Below, in pieces: positions 1 to 6,620 of a stretch of 11,490 nucleotides of DNA (the stretch's first letter is position 1; each line of letters starts with the position of its first letter). Below the pieces are notes generated by a model. The model saw only the letters and a list, made by a program, of their open reading frames with translations. It had not been told where the DNA came from and searched no databases. The DNA comes from an uncultured Eubacteriales bacterium (GTDB lineage: Bacteria > Bacillota > Clostridia > Oscillospirales > RGIG7773): positions 1 to 11,490 of the forward strand of contig CAKTDK010000045.1 in the NCBI GenBank assembly GCA_934541205.1, in the 5' to 3' direction. A program made the translations under genes and the position numbers.

Positions 1-1359
1 CTAATGACTACGGTACATAAACTTCAAAACGGAAAATACCGTATAATTACAAAAGGAGCTCCTGAAATACTTATTAATCTTTGTAATTTTTTTAATAATG
101 GGGGCAATAAGGAAAAATTAACTGAATTCAAGAAAAAGGATATTGCGGATAAAACAGAATATATGTCAAAAAAGGCATTAAGAGTATTAGCGGTAGCTTA
201 TAAAGATGTTGATTATATGCCGAGTAAAAATCAATTTGAAAAAGAGCTTGTTTTTTGCGGACTTGCAGGTATGATAGATCCTCCGCGTCCTGAGGTTATA
301 AAATCAGTTATGACATGTAAAAAGGCGGGAATAAAACCTGTTATGATAACAGGAGATCATGTTGTTACCGCTATGGCTATTGCCAAACAGATAGGAATTA
401 TGTCAGAGGGCGATTTGGTACTTACATGTGACGATTTAAATACTATGTCTCAAAGGGAACTTGAAAAAATTATAAACAAATGTTCGGTTTTTGCCAGAGT
501 TACTCCGGAGCATAAAGCACGTATTGTAAAAGCATTTCAGGCAAAAGGGCATGTGGTTGCAATGACCGGTGACGGCGTAAATGATGCTCCAGCTTTAAAG
601 ATTGCAGATATAGGCTGTGCAATGGGAATAACCGGAACAGATGTTGCAAAAGGCGCTTCGGATATGATTTTAACCGATGATAATTTTGCTACTATAGTAC
701 AGGCGGTAAAAGAAGGAAGAGGAATTTTTAAAAATATAAAAAAAGCTATACATTTTCTTTTATCAAGCAATATAGGAGAAATAATTACTATATTTACGGC
801 ATTTTTGCTTGGAATCCCTACTCCGCTTCTTCCTATTCAGCTTTTATGGGTAAACCTTGTGACGGATTCTCTTCCTGCTCTTGCTTTGGGTGTTGACAGT
901 AACAGCGATGATATAATGGATGAAAAACCTATTAATTCAAAAAAGAGTATTTTTGCCGGAGGACTCGGAATAGAAATAGTTTTGGAGGGCATGTTTATAG
1001 GAGGACTTGCGCTTTTGGCTTATACCATAGGCAGATTATTTTTTGATTTATCTTATGATGAACCTTACATAGGAAGGACTATGGCTTTTTGCGTTTTAAG
1101 TTTATCCCAACTTGTACACGCTTTTAATACAAGAAGTGAACATTCGATTTTTAAAATAGGGTTATTTTCTAATAAATATCTTGTTTTTGCGGCGATGATA
1201 TGCGCTGTTTTGCAAATTTCTGTTGTATGTATAGCTCCTGTGGCTGCTGTTTTTAAAGTAGTTTCTTTAGATTATCTTCAATGGGCAATAGTTGCAGGTC
1301 TTGCGTTTGTTCCTATGGTTGTTGTTGAGATATCTAAACTTTTTACAAAGAATAAATAA
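1..1359 (+). CDS. P-type calcium-type cation ATPase, 3' part (5' end outside window)
   Basis: This is the C-terminal part of a P2-type cation pump that uses ATP to move Ca2+ (most likely) across the cytoplasmic membrane. The frame is open to base 1, so the Met at base 4 is probably internal. The first membrane segments, actuator domain and DKTGT phosphorylation site must lie upstream of the window. Counting from that Met, I see KGAPE (17-21, nucleotide-binding domain), DPPRPEV (92-98), MITGDH (114-119) and the hinge motif TGDGVNDAPAL (188-198), followed by the C-terminal membrane helices. Helix M5 has SSNIGE (N256, E259) and M6 has N284, T287 and D288. These match the SERCA calcium ligands N768, E771, N796, T799 and D800, so calcium is favoured over other cations. 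M8 has Gln369 where SERCA has Glu. The frame looks intact to its stop. A palindrome and a YtaF-family gene with an EF-hand-like loop follow directly. Confidence 0.93.
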   Translation, partial: LMTTVHKLQNGKYRIITKGAPEILINLCNFFNNGGNKEKLTEFKKKDIADKTEYMSKKALRVLAVAYKDVDYMPSKNQFEKELVFCGLAGMIDPPRPEVIKSVMTCKKAGIKPVMITGDHVVTAMAIAKQIGIMSEGDLVLTCDDLNTMSQRELEKIINKCSVFARVTPEHKARIVKAFQAKGHVVAMTGDGVNDAPALKIADIGCAMGITGTDVAKGASDMILTDDNFATIVQAVKEGRGIFKNIKKAIHFLLSSNIGEIITIFTAFLLGIPTPLLPIQLLWVNLVTDSLPALALGVDSNSDDIMDEKPINSKKSIFAGGLGIEIVLEGMFIGGLALLAYTIGRLFFDLSYDEPYIGRTMAFCVLSLSQLVHAFNTRSEHSIFKIGLFSNKYLVFAAMICAVLQISVVCIAPVAAVFKVVSLDYLQWAIVAGLAFVPMVVVEISKLFTKNK

Positions 1360-1365
1360 AATCAC

Positions 1366-1407
1366 AAAAAAGTCTCTTTATCAATATATTGATAAAGAGA
1401 CTTTTTT
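1366..1407 (+). terminator. 42-bp perfect palindrome, terminator-like, before ytaF
   Basis: Both 21-base halves are exact complements. The stem core is AGTCTCTTTATCAAT with an A-run on the left arm and six T on the right, so it has rho-independent terminator form in both directions. It begins 6 bases after the ATPase stop. It ends 2 bases before the ribosome site (GGAGAG, 1410-1415) of the next gene, and no promoter fits in between. Either the downstream gene depends on read-through, making this an attenuator or partial terminator, or its promoter lies further upstream. Confidence 0.8.
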
Positions 1408-1422
1408 ACGGAGAGATTAAAA

Positions 1423-2064
1423 ATGATACTCAATATTTTGGTTTTGGGAATTACTTTAAGCATAGACGCTGTTTTTGTAGGCCTTTCATATGGAATAAAA
1501 GGAACTCAAATTCCTTTAAAATCACAGCTTATTATGTGTATGTTTTCATTTGTTTTATCAGCAGTTTCCGTTATTGCGGGAACAGCGCTTATTTCTGTAC
1601 TGCCGGTTTTTGCGGAAAAGCTTATAGGGTCTGTTATACTGTTTTTTATAGGAATTTCTATGATACTTAAAATATTTAAAAAAGAAAAACCTAAAAAGAA
1701 GATTTATAAACCTGAAAAAATAGTATCGTTTTTAATAAAGCCTTTTGGAATCACAATAGAAATCATAAAAAATCCTACTATGATTGATAAAGACCAATCG
1801 GGAGTAATAGACTTAAAAGAATCAATACTTTTGGGGATTGCTCTTTCCGTTGATGCGGTTGGAGTAGGAATTGCAAGCTCACTTCTTGGAATCTGCAATT
1901 ATTTTTTGCCTGTATCTATTGCCTGTTTTCAGTTTTTATTTTTAACAGCCGGAGTATATCTGGGAAAGGTTTTTACAAATAAAATAAAGTTAAATGAAAA
2001 ATATATGCTTATTATTTCCGGGATTATATTAATAGGCTTTGCTTTATATAAGTTTTTTATATAA
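1423..2064 (+). CDS. ytaF: YtaF/MntP-family membrane protein with EF-hand-like loop
   Basis: This 213-residue integral membrane protein has two related halves, typical of the MntP/YtaF superfamily. GITLSIDAVFVG (9-20) is repeated as GIALSVDAVGVG (138-149), each in a helix with an Asp in the membrane. About six helices are visible. MntP proteins export Mn2+. The YtaF branch is a sporulation-associated membrane protein of unknown biochemistry, and the length and the linker between the halves fit YtaF better. The linker (residues 122-133) reads DKDQSGVIDLKE, which fits the 12-residue EF-hand calcium loop: acidic or polar at 1, 3, 5, 9 and 12, and Gly at 6. The start is set by GGAGAG at 1410-1415, 7 bases upstream of the ATG. 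The gene follows a calcium-type ATPase and ends 3 bases from the convergent lipoprotein gene. The family call is firm; the transported ion is inferred. Confidence 0.87.
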   Translation: MILNILVLGITLSIDAVFVGLSYGIKGTQIPLKSQLIMCMFSFVLSAVSVIAGTALISVLPVFAEKLIGSVILFFIGISMILKIFKKEKPKKKIYKPEKIVSFLIKPFGITIEIIKNPTMIDKDQSGVIDLKESILLGIALSVDAVGVGIASSLLGICNYFLPVSIACFQFLFLTAGVYLGKVFTNKIKLNEKYMLIISGIILIGFALYKFFI

Positions 2065-2067
2065 TAT

Positions 2068-3066
2068 TTATTCAGATGATAAATGAAAACTTAGTATTTT
2101 CTGATTTTCCGCAGTAAAAAGCAGCTTTATCTTTTTTGTTTTAAAATTGTACAAGTATATGCCATGAGGATATTCTTTTAAATTTGAAGAATTTTCTCCT
2201 ATTAACAAAACTTCTTCTTCGTTCAGAAAACAAATATTATTTGTTGAGGATAATAATTCAGGATAAGGATTCGGAATGTCAGGAATATATTTTGTAGTTT
2301 TTGTATTTAAATCACATAGAGAAGCGAAAACGTTTATTTCGTCTTTTTGACTGTAGTAGACTTTATCATATCCGGGAACGGCATAAACATTGGTTATTTT
2401 CATTTTGGATGAAACGGATATAGGCATAAAAGTTTTATACTCGCTGTTGTATTCATATATATGATTATCAGGATAAGGAGATAAGGATTTTTTACTGTCA
2501 TAATCTTCAGAGGCCTTTACGCTTTTATGAAAATTAAATGCCGAAAGATACAAATGTTCATTTATGACATCATAAGACATATAGGTAAAATTTTCACTTG
2601 AGTCTTTAAGAGGATTTTCTGTTTCTCCGGTGTTTTTATGGTATATTACAGGTTTTGTAAGAAAATTATCATAAACGGATAATAAGTAGATATCATCTTT
2701 TGCGTTAATAATATAGTCTGTTATGCAAAGATTTTCGGTAAGCTGTTTTGTTTCCATGGTATTTAGGTCTAAAGAGTGTAGATTTGAGATTTCACCGCTT
2801 GCACTGTCGTTTAAATAAACAGTATAATAAATCGTATTGTCTGATTTACTGTAAGACAGTAAACAAGGAGTCGGAAGAGTTGAAACTGAAGTGATTTTTT
2901 CTGATTTTTTGGACCTGATATCGTAACAATATAGAGAAATCGGAGTTTTTAAGCTGTTATTTGAATTTTCAGAAGTAAATATGGATAAATAAAGATTATT
3001 GCTTTTTGCACATCCTGACAAAAGTATGTTAAGTATAAAAAATAATATAATCAGTTTTGATTTCAT
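2068..3066 (-). CDS. Beta-propeller-like lipoprotein, paralogue 1
   Basis: This is a predicted secreted lipoprotein of 332 residues. It has a short basic N-terminus, a hydrophobic stretch and lipobox LSGC with the lipidated Cys at 19, so it should be anchored on the outer face of the membrane. The body is rich in short beta strands with tandem-blade motifs such as NTIYYT, LHSLDLNTMETKQLT and MSYDVINEHLYLSAF. These resemble TolB-type or DUF5050-like propeller blades, though the exact family is not certain. The C-terminal segment SSNLKEYPHGIYLYN is also found in the paralogues at 9238-10236 and 11296-11490. The start is supported by a strong AAGGAGGG site (3073-3080) and a good promoter. It is transcribed divergently from the leucine-rich-repeat lipoprotein and convergently with ytaF, with only 3 bases between stops. 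The function is unknown; binding of a ligand or partner at the surface is an inference. Confidence 0.85.
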   Translation of the reverse strand: MKSKLIILFFILNILLSGCAKSNNLYLSIFTSENSNNSLKTPISLYCYDIRSKKSEKITSVSTLPTPCLLSYSKSDNTIYYTVYLNDSASGEISNLHSLDLNTMETKQLTENLCITDYIINAKDDIYLLSVYDNFLTKPVIYHKNTGETENPLKDSSENFTYMSYDVINEHLYLSAFNFHKSVKASEDYDSKKSLSPYPDNHIYEYNSEYKTFMPISVSSKMKITNVYAVPGYDKVYYSQKDEINVFASLCDLNTKTTKYIPDIPNPYPELLSSTNNICFLNEEEVLLIGENSSNLKEYPHGIYLYNFKTKKIKLLFTAENQKILSFHLSSE

Positions 3067-3093
3067 AAAAAACCCTCCTTATTTCATACTAAA

Positions 3094-3122
3094 ATTTTAT
3101 CATATTAAATTATGTTTTTCAA
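3094..3122 (-). promoter_or_regulatory. Sigma-A promoter for the 2068-3066 lipoprotein gene
   Basis: On the minus strand: -35 TTGAAA (3117-3122), a 17-base spacer, and extended -10 TGATAAAAT (3094-3102). Transcription would start near 3087, just upstream of the AAGGAGGG ribosome site. Confidence 0.75.
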
Positions 3123-3129
3123 CAAGAAA

Positions 3130-3158
3130 TTGACAATATTTTTTGTATATGATAAAAT
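3130..3158 (+). promoter_or_regulatory. Sigma-A promoter for the LRR lipoprotein gene
   Basis: -35 TTGACA (3130-3135, perfect consensus), a 17-base spacer, and extended -10 TGATAAAAT with the hexamer TAAAAT at 3153-3158. The predicted start is near 3165, which leaves a short leader before the AAGGCGGT ribosome site (3173-3180). Its -35 lies 7 bases from the -35 of the divergent promoter. Confidence 0.8.
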
Positions 3159-3187
3159 TTATAAAAGTTTAAAAGGCGGTTTGTATT

Positions 3188-4336
3188 ATGAATAACAAAT
3201 TAAATTATGAAATATTTATATTAATAGGGATTTTATTTATTTTTACAGGATGTGCGGAAAAAAATAAATATGTTGAAAATACTACGAATGAAATATTTTT
3301 AACAGCTGAAATATATAAAGATTTTAGCAACACAGATTGGGAAAAAATAACTAAGTCTTCTTATGAACAGATAAAAAATATTCTGGAGGATAGAACTTTT
3401 GAGATGATAGCAAGAGAGGCTTACAGAAAAAAACATCCGGAATTAGGTCTTTGCTTTGTTTCCGGAGAAACGGAATATAATACTTTTGATTATAATTATA
3501 AATTAGGAATTAATTCAAATGATATTTTTGTTGTTAATAAATTTAATCAGTACGTCGGTTATACGGGTCCTACGGGTGAGGATTTAAATATTCCAAACGG
3601 TCCAGACGGTATATTGGATTCGTTTTTTATGGTGCGTGCAAAAAGCAATATATTTAACAATGTAATTATTCCTGAAAGCATAAAATATATTGAAGACGGA
3701 GTTGGTTTTCGTTGCCAAAATGTTTTTGTTGATGAAAAAAATGAGATATACGCAGATATAGACGGAGTTTTATGTAACAAAAATGAAGATATTCTATTAT
3801 ATTATCCGGAAAACAGAAAAACAGAAAAATATATTTTGCCTCAAAGTATAAAATATGTGGAAACAGAAAGCTTTAACGGCGTAAATATTAAAGAGTTAAT
3901 ATTAAGTAACAATATATCCGAAATACAGCCGTGGACTTTTGTCTATGCCGATATAGACGTTTTGGAAATTCCATCAAATGTAAAGAGAATAAAACACCAA
4001 GGATTTTTGTTTTCAAATATTAAAAATATAAAATTTAATCCCGGTTTAGAAGAAATTGAAGAAAAAGCTTTTGAACATTGTGAGCAAATTGAAGAAATAA
4101 ATTTGCCCGAAGGACTGAAGAAGCTGGGAGCAAAGGCTTTTAATTACTGTAGTAATCTAAAGAAAATATATATACCAAAATCCGTAGAAAGTATAGACGG
4201 AATATTATATGATATACAAAATGACTTTGAAAATGAGGCTATAGTATATGTAGAAATGAATTCCTATGCAGAAAAATATGTAAAAGAAAAAGGTTATAAG
4301 TTTGAATATTACACTAACGATACAGATCTTTGGTAA
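3188..4336 (+). CDS. BspA-type leucine-rich-repeat lipoprotein
   Basis: This is a predicted surface lipoprotein of 382 residues. A hydrophobic N-terminus ends in lipobox FTGC with the lipidated Cys at 22. A linker of roughly 140 residues without a recognisable domain includes YTGPTGEDLNIPNGPDG (125-141). From about residue 158 the protein holds LRR_5 (BspA/TpLRR) repeats, such as IIPESIKYIEDGVGF, YILPQSIKYVETESF, INLPEGLKKLGAKAF and IYIPKSVESIDG. The C-terminal cap NSYAEKYVKEKGYKFE (358-373) is the usual ending of such proteins. This fold commonly serves in adhesion or protein binding at the cell surface. The start is set by AAGGCGGT 7 bases upstream of the ATG. It is probably a single-gene transcript from the promoter at 3130 to the hairpin at 4411, divergent from the propeller-like lipoprotein. 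The binding partner is unknown. Confidence 0.88.
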   Translation: MNNKLNYEIFILIGILFIFTGCAEKNKYVENTTNEIFLTAEIYKDFSNTDWEKITKSSYEQIKNILEDRTFEMIAREAYRKKHPELGLCFVSGETEYNTFDYNYKLGINSNDIFVVNKFNQYVGYTGPTGEDLNIPNGPDGILDSFFMVRAKSNIFNNVIIPESIKYIEDGVGFRCQNVFVDEKNEIYADIDGVLCNKNEDILLYYPENRKTEKYILPQSIKYVETESFNGVNIKELILSNNISEIQPWTFVYADIDVLEIPSNVKRIKHQGFLFSNIKNIKFNPGLEEIEEKAFEHCEQIEEINLPEGLKKLGAKAFNYCSNLKKIYIPKSVESIDGILYDIQNDFENEAIVYVEMNSYAEKYVKEKGYKFEYYTNDTDLW

Positions 4337-4410
4337 TAAAAATCCAGCTTCAGGTCGAGAATTATAAGGAAGAATAGATTTTAGTTTTGTATTTTCCGTT
4401 TATACTTCAG

Positions 4411-4452
4411 AAAAATTCTTGCAATACTTTAATGTATTGGCAAGAATTTTTT
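4411..4452 (+). terminator. Rho-independent terminator of the LRR lipoprotein gene
   Basis: The left arm AAAAATTCTTGCAATAC (4411-4427) pairs with GTATTGGCAAGAATTTTT around a short loop, with one bulged base. The right arm runs into a T-rich tract. It lies about 75 bases after the stop at 4336. The flanking A and T runs mean it could work in both directions. Confidence 0.75.
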
Positions 4453-4634
4453 ATTTTATCTTAATCAAAAAATATCTAATTCAAAACTGCTTTGCACACT
4501 TAAAATTTTGATTTTAGATGTAGGACAAGTAAAAAGTGCAGTGAATACTTTGTATATTTGTGAGTATTTTTACCAATTAACATAGTTTTAAAGGCTAATA
4601 TTCTTTATGCCGTTTAATTTTTAATCTGTAAATT

Positions 4635-4685
4635 TTTGCATAATATGAGATTTTATTAAAACACATAATTATTTTATTGTGCAAA
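4635..4685. repeat. Spaced inverted repeat upstream of the agr-type promoter
   Basis: TTTGCATAATA (4635-4645) and TATTGTGCAAA (4675-4685) are inverted copies matching at 10 of 11 bases, separated by 29 bases. The right arm ends 4 bases before the -35 element. It could be an operator pair for an unknown regulator, or chance in AT-rich DNA. Confidence 0.35.
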
Positions 4686-4689
4686 CATA

Positions 4690-4718
4690 TTGAATTACCT
4701 TTATTTGAGTGTTATAAT
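4690..4718 (+). promoter_or_regulatory. Sigma-A promoter of the agr-type operon
   Basis: -35 TTGAAT (4690-4695), a 17-base spacer, and a perfect -10 TATAAT (4713-4718) preceded by an extended TG (4710-4711). Transcription would start near 4725, giving a leader of about 23 bases before the first ATG. Confidence 0.82.
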
Positions 4719-4747
4719 TAAAATAATATTAAACACTGGAGTATAGT

Positions 4748-5287
4748 ATGCTGATTACTGTTTTAATTGCTGTAATAGCTGCAAAAATAAAAGGGTACAA
4801 GTTAAAGCCTTTATTAAAAGCTTATTTTTTATATCCTATTTTTATTTTTGAACTGTTTGAGATATTTTTGCAGGCGAATATATTTTTAGGCAATTACAGT
4901 TTTACTCCTTTTGCAAATATTATTAAATCTGTATATATGTTTTTGTTTATCCTTCCTATGATTGGGTATAAATTATATAAACAGGGTATAATAGGTTCTG
5001 TGTGTATAATTACAGGAACGGCTTTAAATAAAATTGCGATTGCGGCAAACGGAGGCAAAATGCCGGTTTTTCCTACTCTTTCAAAGATAACGGGTTATTA
5101 CAATCCTCAAATGTTTGAAAGATACAGTTCAATACATATTTTAGGAGATGAAACAGCAAAATTAAAGATACTGACAGATTATATAGATACCGGATACAGT
5201 ATACTCAGTATAGGTGATTTGGTCATAAGAGTTTTTGTGTTTATTATAATTTTTTACAGTATAAAAACATTGCAACGGGGGAATTAA
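4748..5287 (+). CDS. DUF5317-family membrane protein, first gene of agr-type operon
   Basis: This 179-residue membrane protein resembles the DUF5317 family found in Clostridia, whose function is not established. Visible features are several hydrophobic segments (about 1-12, 25-45, 60-75 and 158-172), the motif NGGKMPV (101-107) in an extracytoplasmic or interfacial loop, and SIGDLVI (154-160) before the last helix. The NGG-MPV signature is the main reason for the family call. The start is set by TGGAG at 4737-4741, 6 bases upstream of the ATG and just after a near-consensus promoter. The next gene begins 2 bases after its stop, so it is translated as part of one operon with the AgrC-like sensor, AgrB and AgrD. 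That context points to a role in peptide signalling or its response, but this is inference only. Confidence 0.75.
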   Translation: MLITVLIAVIAAKIKGYKLKPLLKAYFLYPIFIFELFEIFLQANIFLGNYSFTPFANIIKSVYMFLFILPMIGYKLYKQGIIGSVCIITGTALNKIAIAANGGKMPVFPTLSKITGYYNPQMFERYSSIHILGDETAKLKILTDYIDTGYSILSIGDLVIRVFVFIIIFYSIKTLQRGN

Positions 5288-5289
5288 CA

Positions 5290-5784
5290 ATGTTGGAACA
5301 GGTGGGATTTATTTTACTTCAGTTTTTTACCGGTTATTTGCTGCAAGGTTTTGCGTTTATTTTGTTTATTTATGCTTTTTGTAAAAAGAAAATAGATGCG
5401 AAACAATATGTTATTCAAAGTGTTATTATGACTGCGGCGATTTTGATTATACGGAATTTGCCTATAAATTTTGGCGTTCATACTTTGTTTAATATGCTGA
5501 TACTTATTTTGATTTGCGTTGTAATGGCAAAGCTTCCTATTCTTCAGACAATTATAGGATCTCTTATAGTGACTATACTTATGTTTGTTGTCGAACTTAT
5601 TGATGTAGGCTTTTTTACATTAATTTTCGGTGGTATGGAAAATTATAATAACTTGATGAAAGATAAATTTTTTAAAGCATATACAGCTATTCCCGCTACA
5701 ATACTGTTTTTGCTTATTACGGTTTTTATATATTTTAAAATCGTTGGAAGAAAGGTAAAATCAAATGCAAAGGCTGATAAATAG
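5290..5784 (+). CDS. Kinase-less AgrC-like membrane sensor protein
   Basis: This 164-residue, almost wholly membrane-embedded protein has about five predicted helices (5-30, 41-56, 63-80, 86-113, 131-151) and a short basic C-terminal tail. The segment RNLPINFGVHTLFN (55-68), with its helix pattern, looks like the N-terminal sensor half of clostridial AgrC-type histidine kinases. The protein stops where the coiled linker, phospho-acceptor His and GHKL ATPase domain should begin, and no such domain is encoded in any later frame here. The start has a GGGGGA-type ribosome site 2 to 3 codons upstream, inside the end of the previous gene. Its end overlaps the start of agrB by 20 bases, which implies coupled translation. 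It may be a receptor subunit, an immunity or anti-sensor protein, or an accessory factor for AgrB. The sensor-like assignment is moderate; the role is unknown. Confidence 0.6.
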   Translation: MLEQVGFILLQFFTGYLLQGFAFILFIYAFCKKKIDAKQYVIQSVIMTAAILIIRNLPINFGVHTLFNMLILILICVVMAKLPILQTIIGSLIVTILMFVVELIDVGFFTLIFGGMENYNNLMKDKFFKAYTAIPATILFLLITVFIYFKIVGRKVKSNAKADK

Positions 5785-6424
5785 AATCTCCCATAAGATT
5801 GCTGTATCAAACGACTTAGATGAAGAAAAAGAAAAAGTTATAGCTTATGGAATGACGGCTCTTTGGCAGATGATAATAATTTTTTTTCTTGCTTTTTCAG
5901 TGGGATTTATTACACATACTATTGCAGAATGTCTTTTTATTTATATGACTGTAGGCTTTTTAAGAAAGTTTACCGGAGGAGCCCATGCAAAGTCTATGTT
6001 CGGTTGTATTTTAGTTAGCATTTCTTCTATTGCTGTTATGGCTGTTTTGTCAAGATATGTAATGGCATGGTACATTCCTTATAATGCTTCCGGAATTATA
6101 ATTTGTATTGCTTTTGGGCTTTCATTTTTTATAGTTTATAAAAAAGCGCCGGTAGATTCTGTTAATAAGCCTATAAAAAACCCGGAAAAAATAAAGAAAC
6201 TCAGAAAAAACAGCAGAAATTTTGTTGCTTTTTCCTTTATAATTACGATAGTTATATTTATGTTATATTTGAATTATAATTATATATGGCTTATAAGTAT
6301 AAGCTATAGCATTGCGTTTGCAGTTTTTTGGCAAAGCTTAACTTTAACTAAGGGGTTTAGGGCTATATCAGATTATTGTGTGTCTGTACATAATAAAATA
6401 TTTGAATATCGAAAGGAGGATTAA
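5765..6424 (+). CDS. agrB: AgrB, accessory gene regulator peptide-processing protease
   Basis: AgrB is an integral membrane cysteine endopeptidase. It cuts the AgrD pro-peptide at its C-terminal side and forms the cyclic thiolactone. The protein is 219 residues, close to the usual family length of about 190-210. The catalytic pair is present in RKFTGGAHAKSMFGC: His74 and Cys81, with the same 7-residue spacing as His77 and Cys84 of Staphylococcus aureus AgrB. The second family signature APVDSVNKPI (128-137) follows, with roughly five to six helices overall. The N-terminus INRISHKIAVSND fits the amphipathic helix seen in AgrB proteins. The start uses AAAGG (5751-5755) and overlaps the previous gene by 20 bases. 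The 3' end holds the ribosome site of agrD. This is the most secure assignment in the operon. Confidence 0.95.
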   Translation: MQRLINRISHKIAVSNDLDEEKEKVIAYGMTALWQMIIIFFLAFSVGFITHTIAECLFIYMTVGFLRKFTGGAHAKSMFGCILVSISSIAVMAVLSRYVMAWYIPYNASGIIICIAFGLSFFIVYKKAPVDSVNKPIKNPEKIKKLRKNSRNFVAFSFIITIVIFMLYLNYNYIWLISISYSIAFAVFWQSLTLTKGFRAISDYCVSVHNKIFEYRKED

Positions 6425-6426
6425 TT

Positions 6427-6558
6427 ATGAAAAAGAAAGGATTATTGTTGGGGCTTATAGCTACTATTTGTACTTTTGTAGCTACTGCGGTTGCATCTTC
6501 TGCTTGTTGGTTTTATTTTTATCAGCCCGAAGAGCCGTCTTCCCTGAAAGATATGTAA
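6427..6558 (+). CDS. agrD: AgrD-type cyclic autoinducer pro-peptide (43 aa)
   Basis: This small gene starts 2 bases after the agrB stop, with the strong ribosome site AAAGGAGG (6412-6419) inside the agrB 3' end. The product has the three-part AgrD layout. Residues 1-23 form a basic, amphipathic membrane-targeting leader (MKKKGLLLGLIATIC...). Residues 24-31 are the signal region SSACWFYF. Residues 32-43 form the tail YQPEEPSSLKDM, matching the (Y/H)QPEEPxSL tail of clostridial AgrD proteins such as that of Clostridium perfringens. By that alignment the thiolactone would join Cys27 to Phe31 (ring C-W-F-Y-F), perhaps with a short exocyclic tail (SA or SSA). AgrB is the processing enzyme. A longer frame across this region (6378-6671) is a shadow. 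The pro-peptide call is strong; the exact N-terminal cut is not visible. Confidence 0.93.
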   Translation: MKKKGLLLGLIATICTFVATAVASSACWFYFYQPEEPSSLKDM

Positions 6559-6579
6559 GACGCAAAAAAATATCAATGA

Positions 6580-6620
6580 TATGTGAGGCGTTACGGCCTC
6601 ACATACTTTTATTTATTTTT
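6580..6620 (+). terminator. Terminator or attenuator between agrD and the GGDEF/HD-GYP gene
   Basis: A perfect 10-bp stem, TATGTGAGGC (6580-6589) with GCCTCACATA (6596-6605), has a 6-base loop and is followed by the T-rich run CTTTTATTTATTTTT. It starts 22 bases after the agrD stop and ends 14 bases before the next ATG. No obvious promoter lies between, so downstream expression probably depends on partial read-through. Confidence 0.78.

Larger units (their letters stand above)
4337..4747. other. Intergenic region before the agr-type operon
   Basis: These 411 bases hold no convincing coding frame. They contain a terminator-like hairpin (4411-4452), two similar direct 11-mers with a 19-base period (GTGAATACTTT at 4541 and GTGAGTATTTT at 4560), a spaced inverted repeat (4635-4685), and the operon promoter (4690-4718). 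The long stretch upstream of the promoter leaves room for regulator binding. Confidence 0.6.

Noticed and set aside
537..770. Minus-strand frame inside the ATPase gene
   Set aside because: Antisense shadow of the conserved TGDGVNDAPAL region; no ribosome site.
1389..1670. 93-codon plus-strand frame overlapping the palindrome and ytaF
   Set aside because: Shadow of ytaF in another frame, Cys/Tyr/Phe-rich, starting inside the palindrome without a ribosome site.
4337..4747. Possible c-di-GMP riboswitch or other structured RNA before the agr operon
   Set aside because: I looked for GEMM-type conserved blocks given the c-di-GMP gene downstream and saw none; the leader after the promoter is only about 23 bases.
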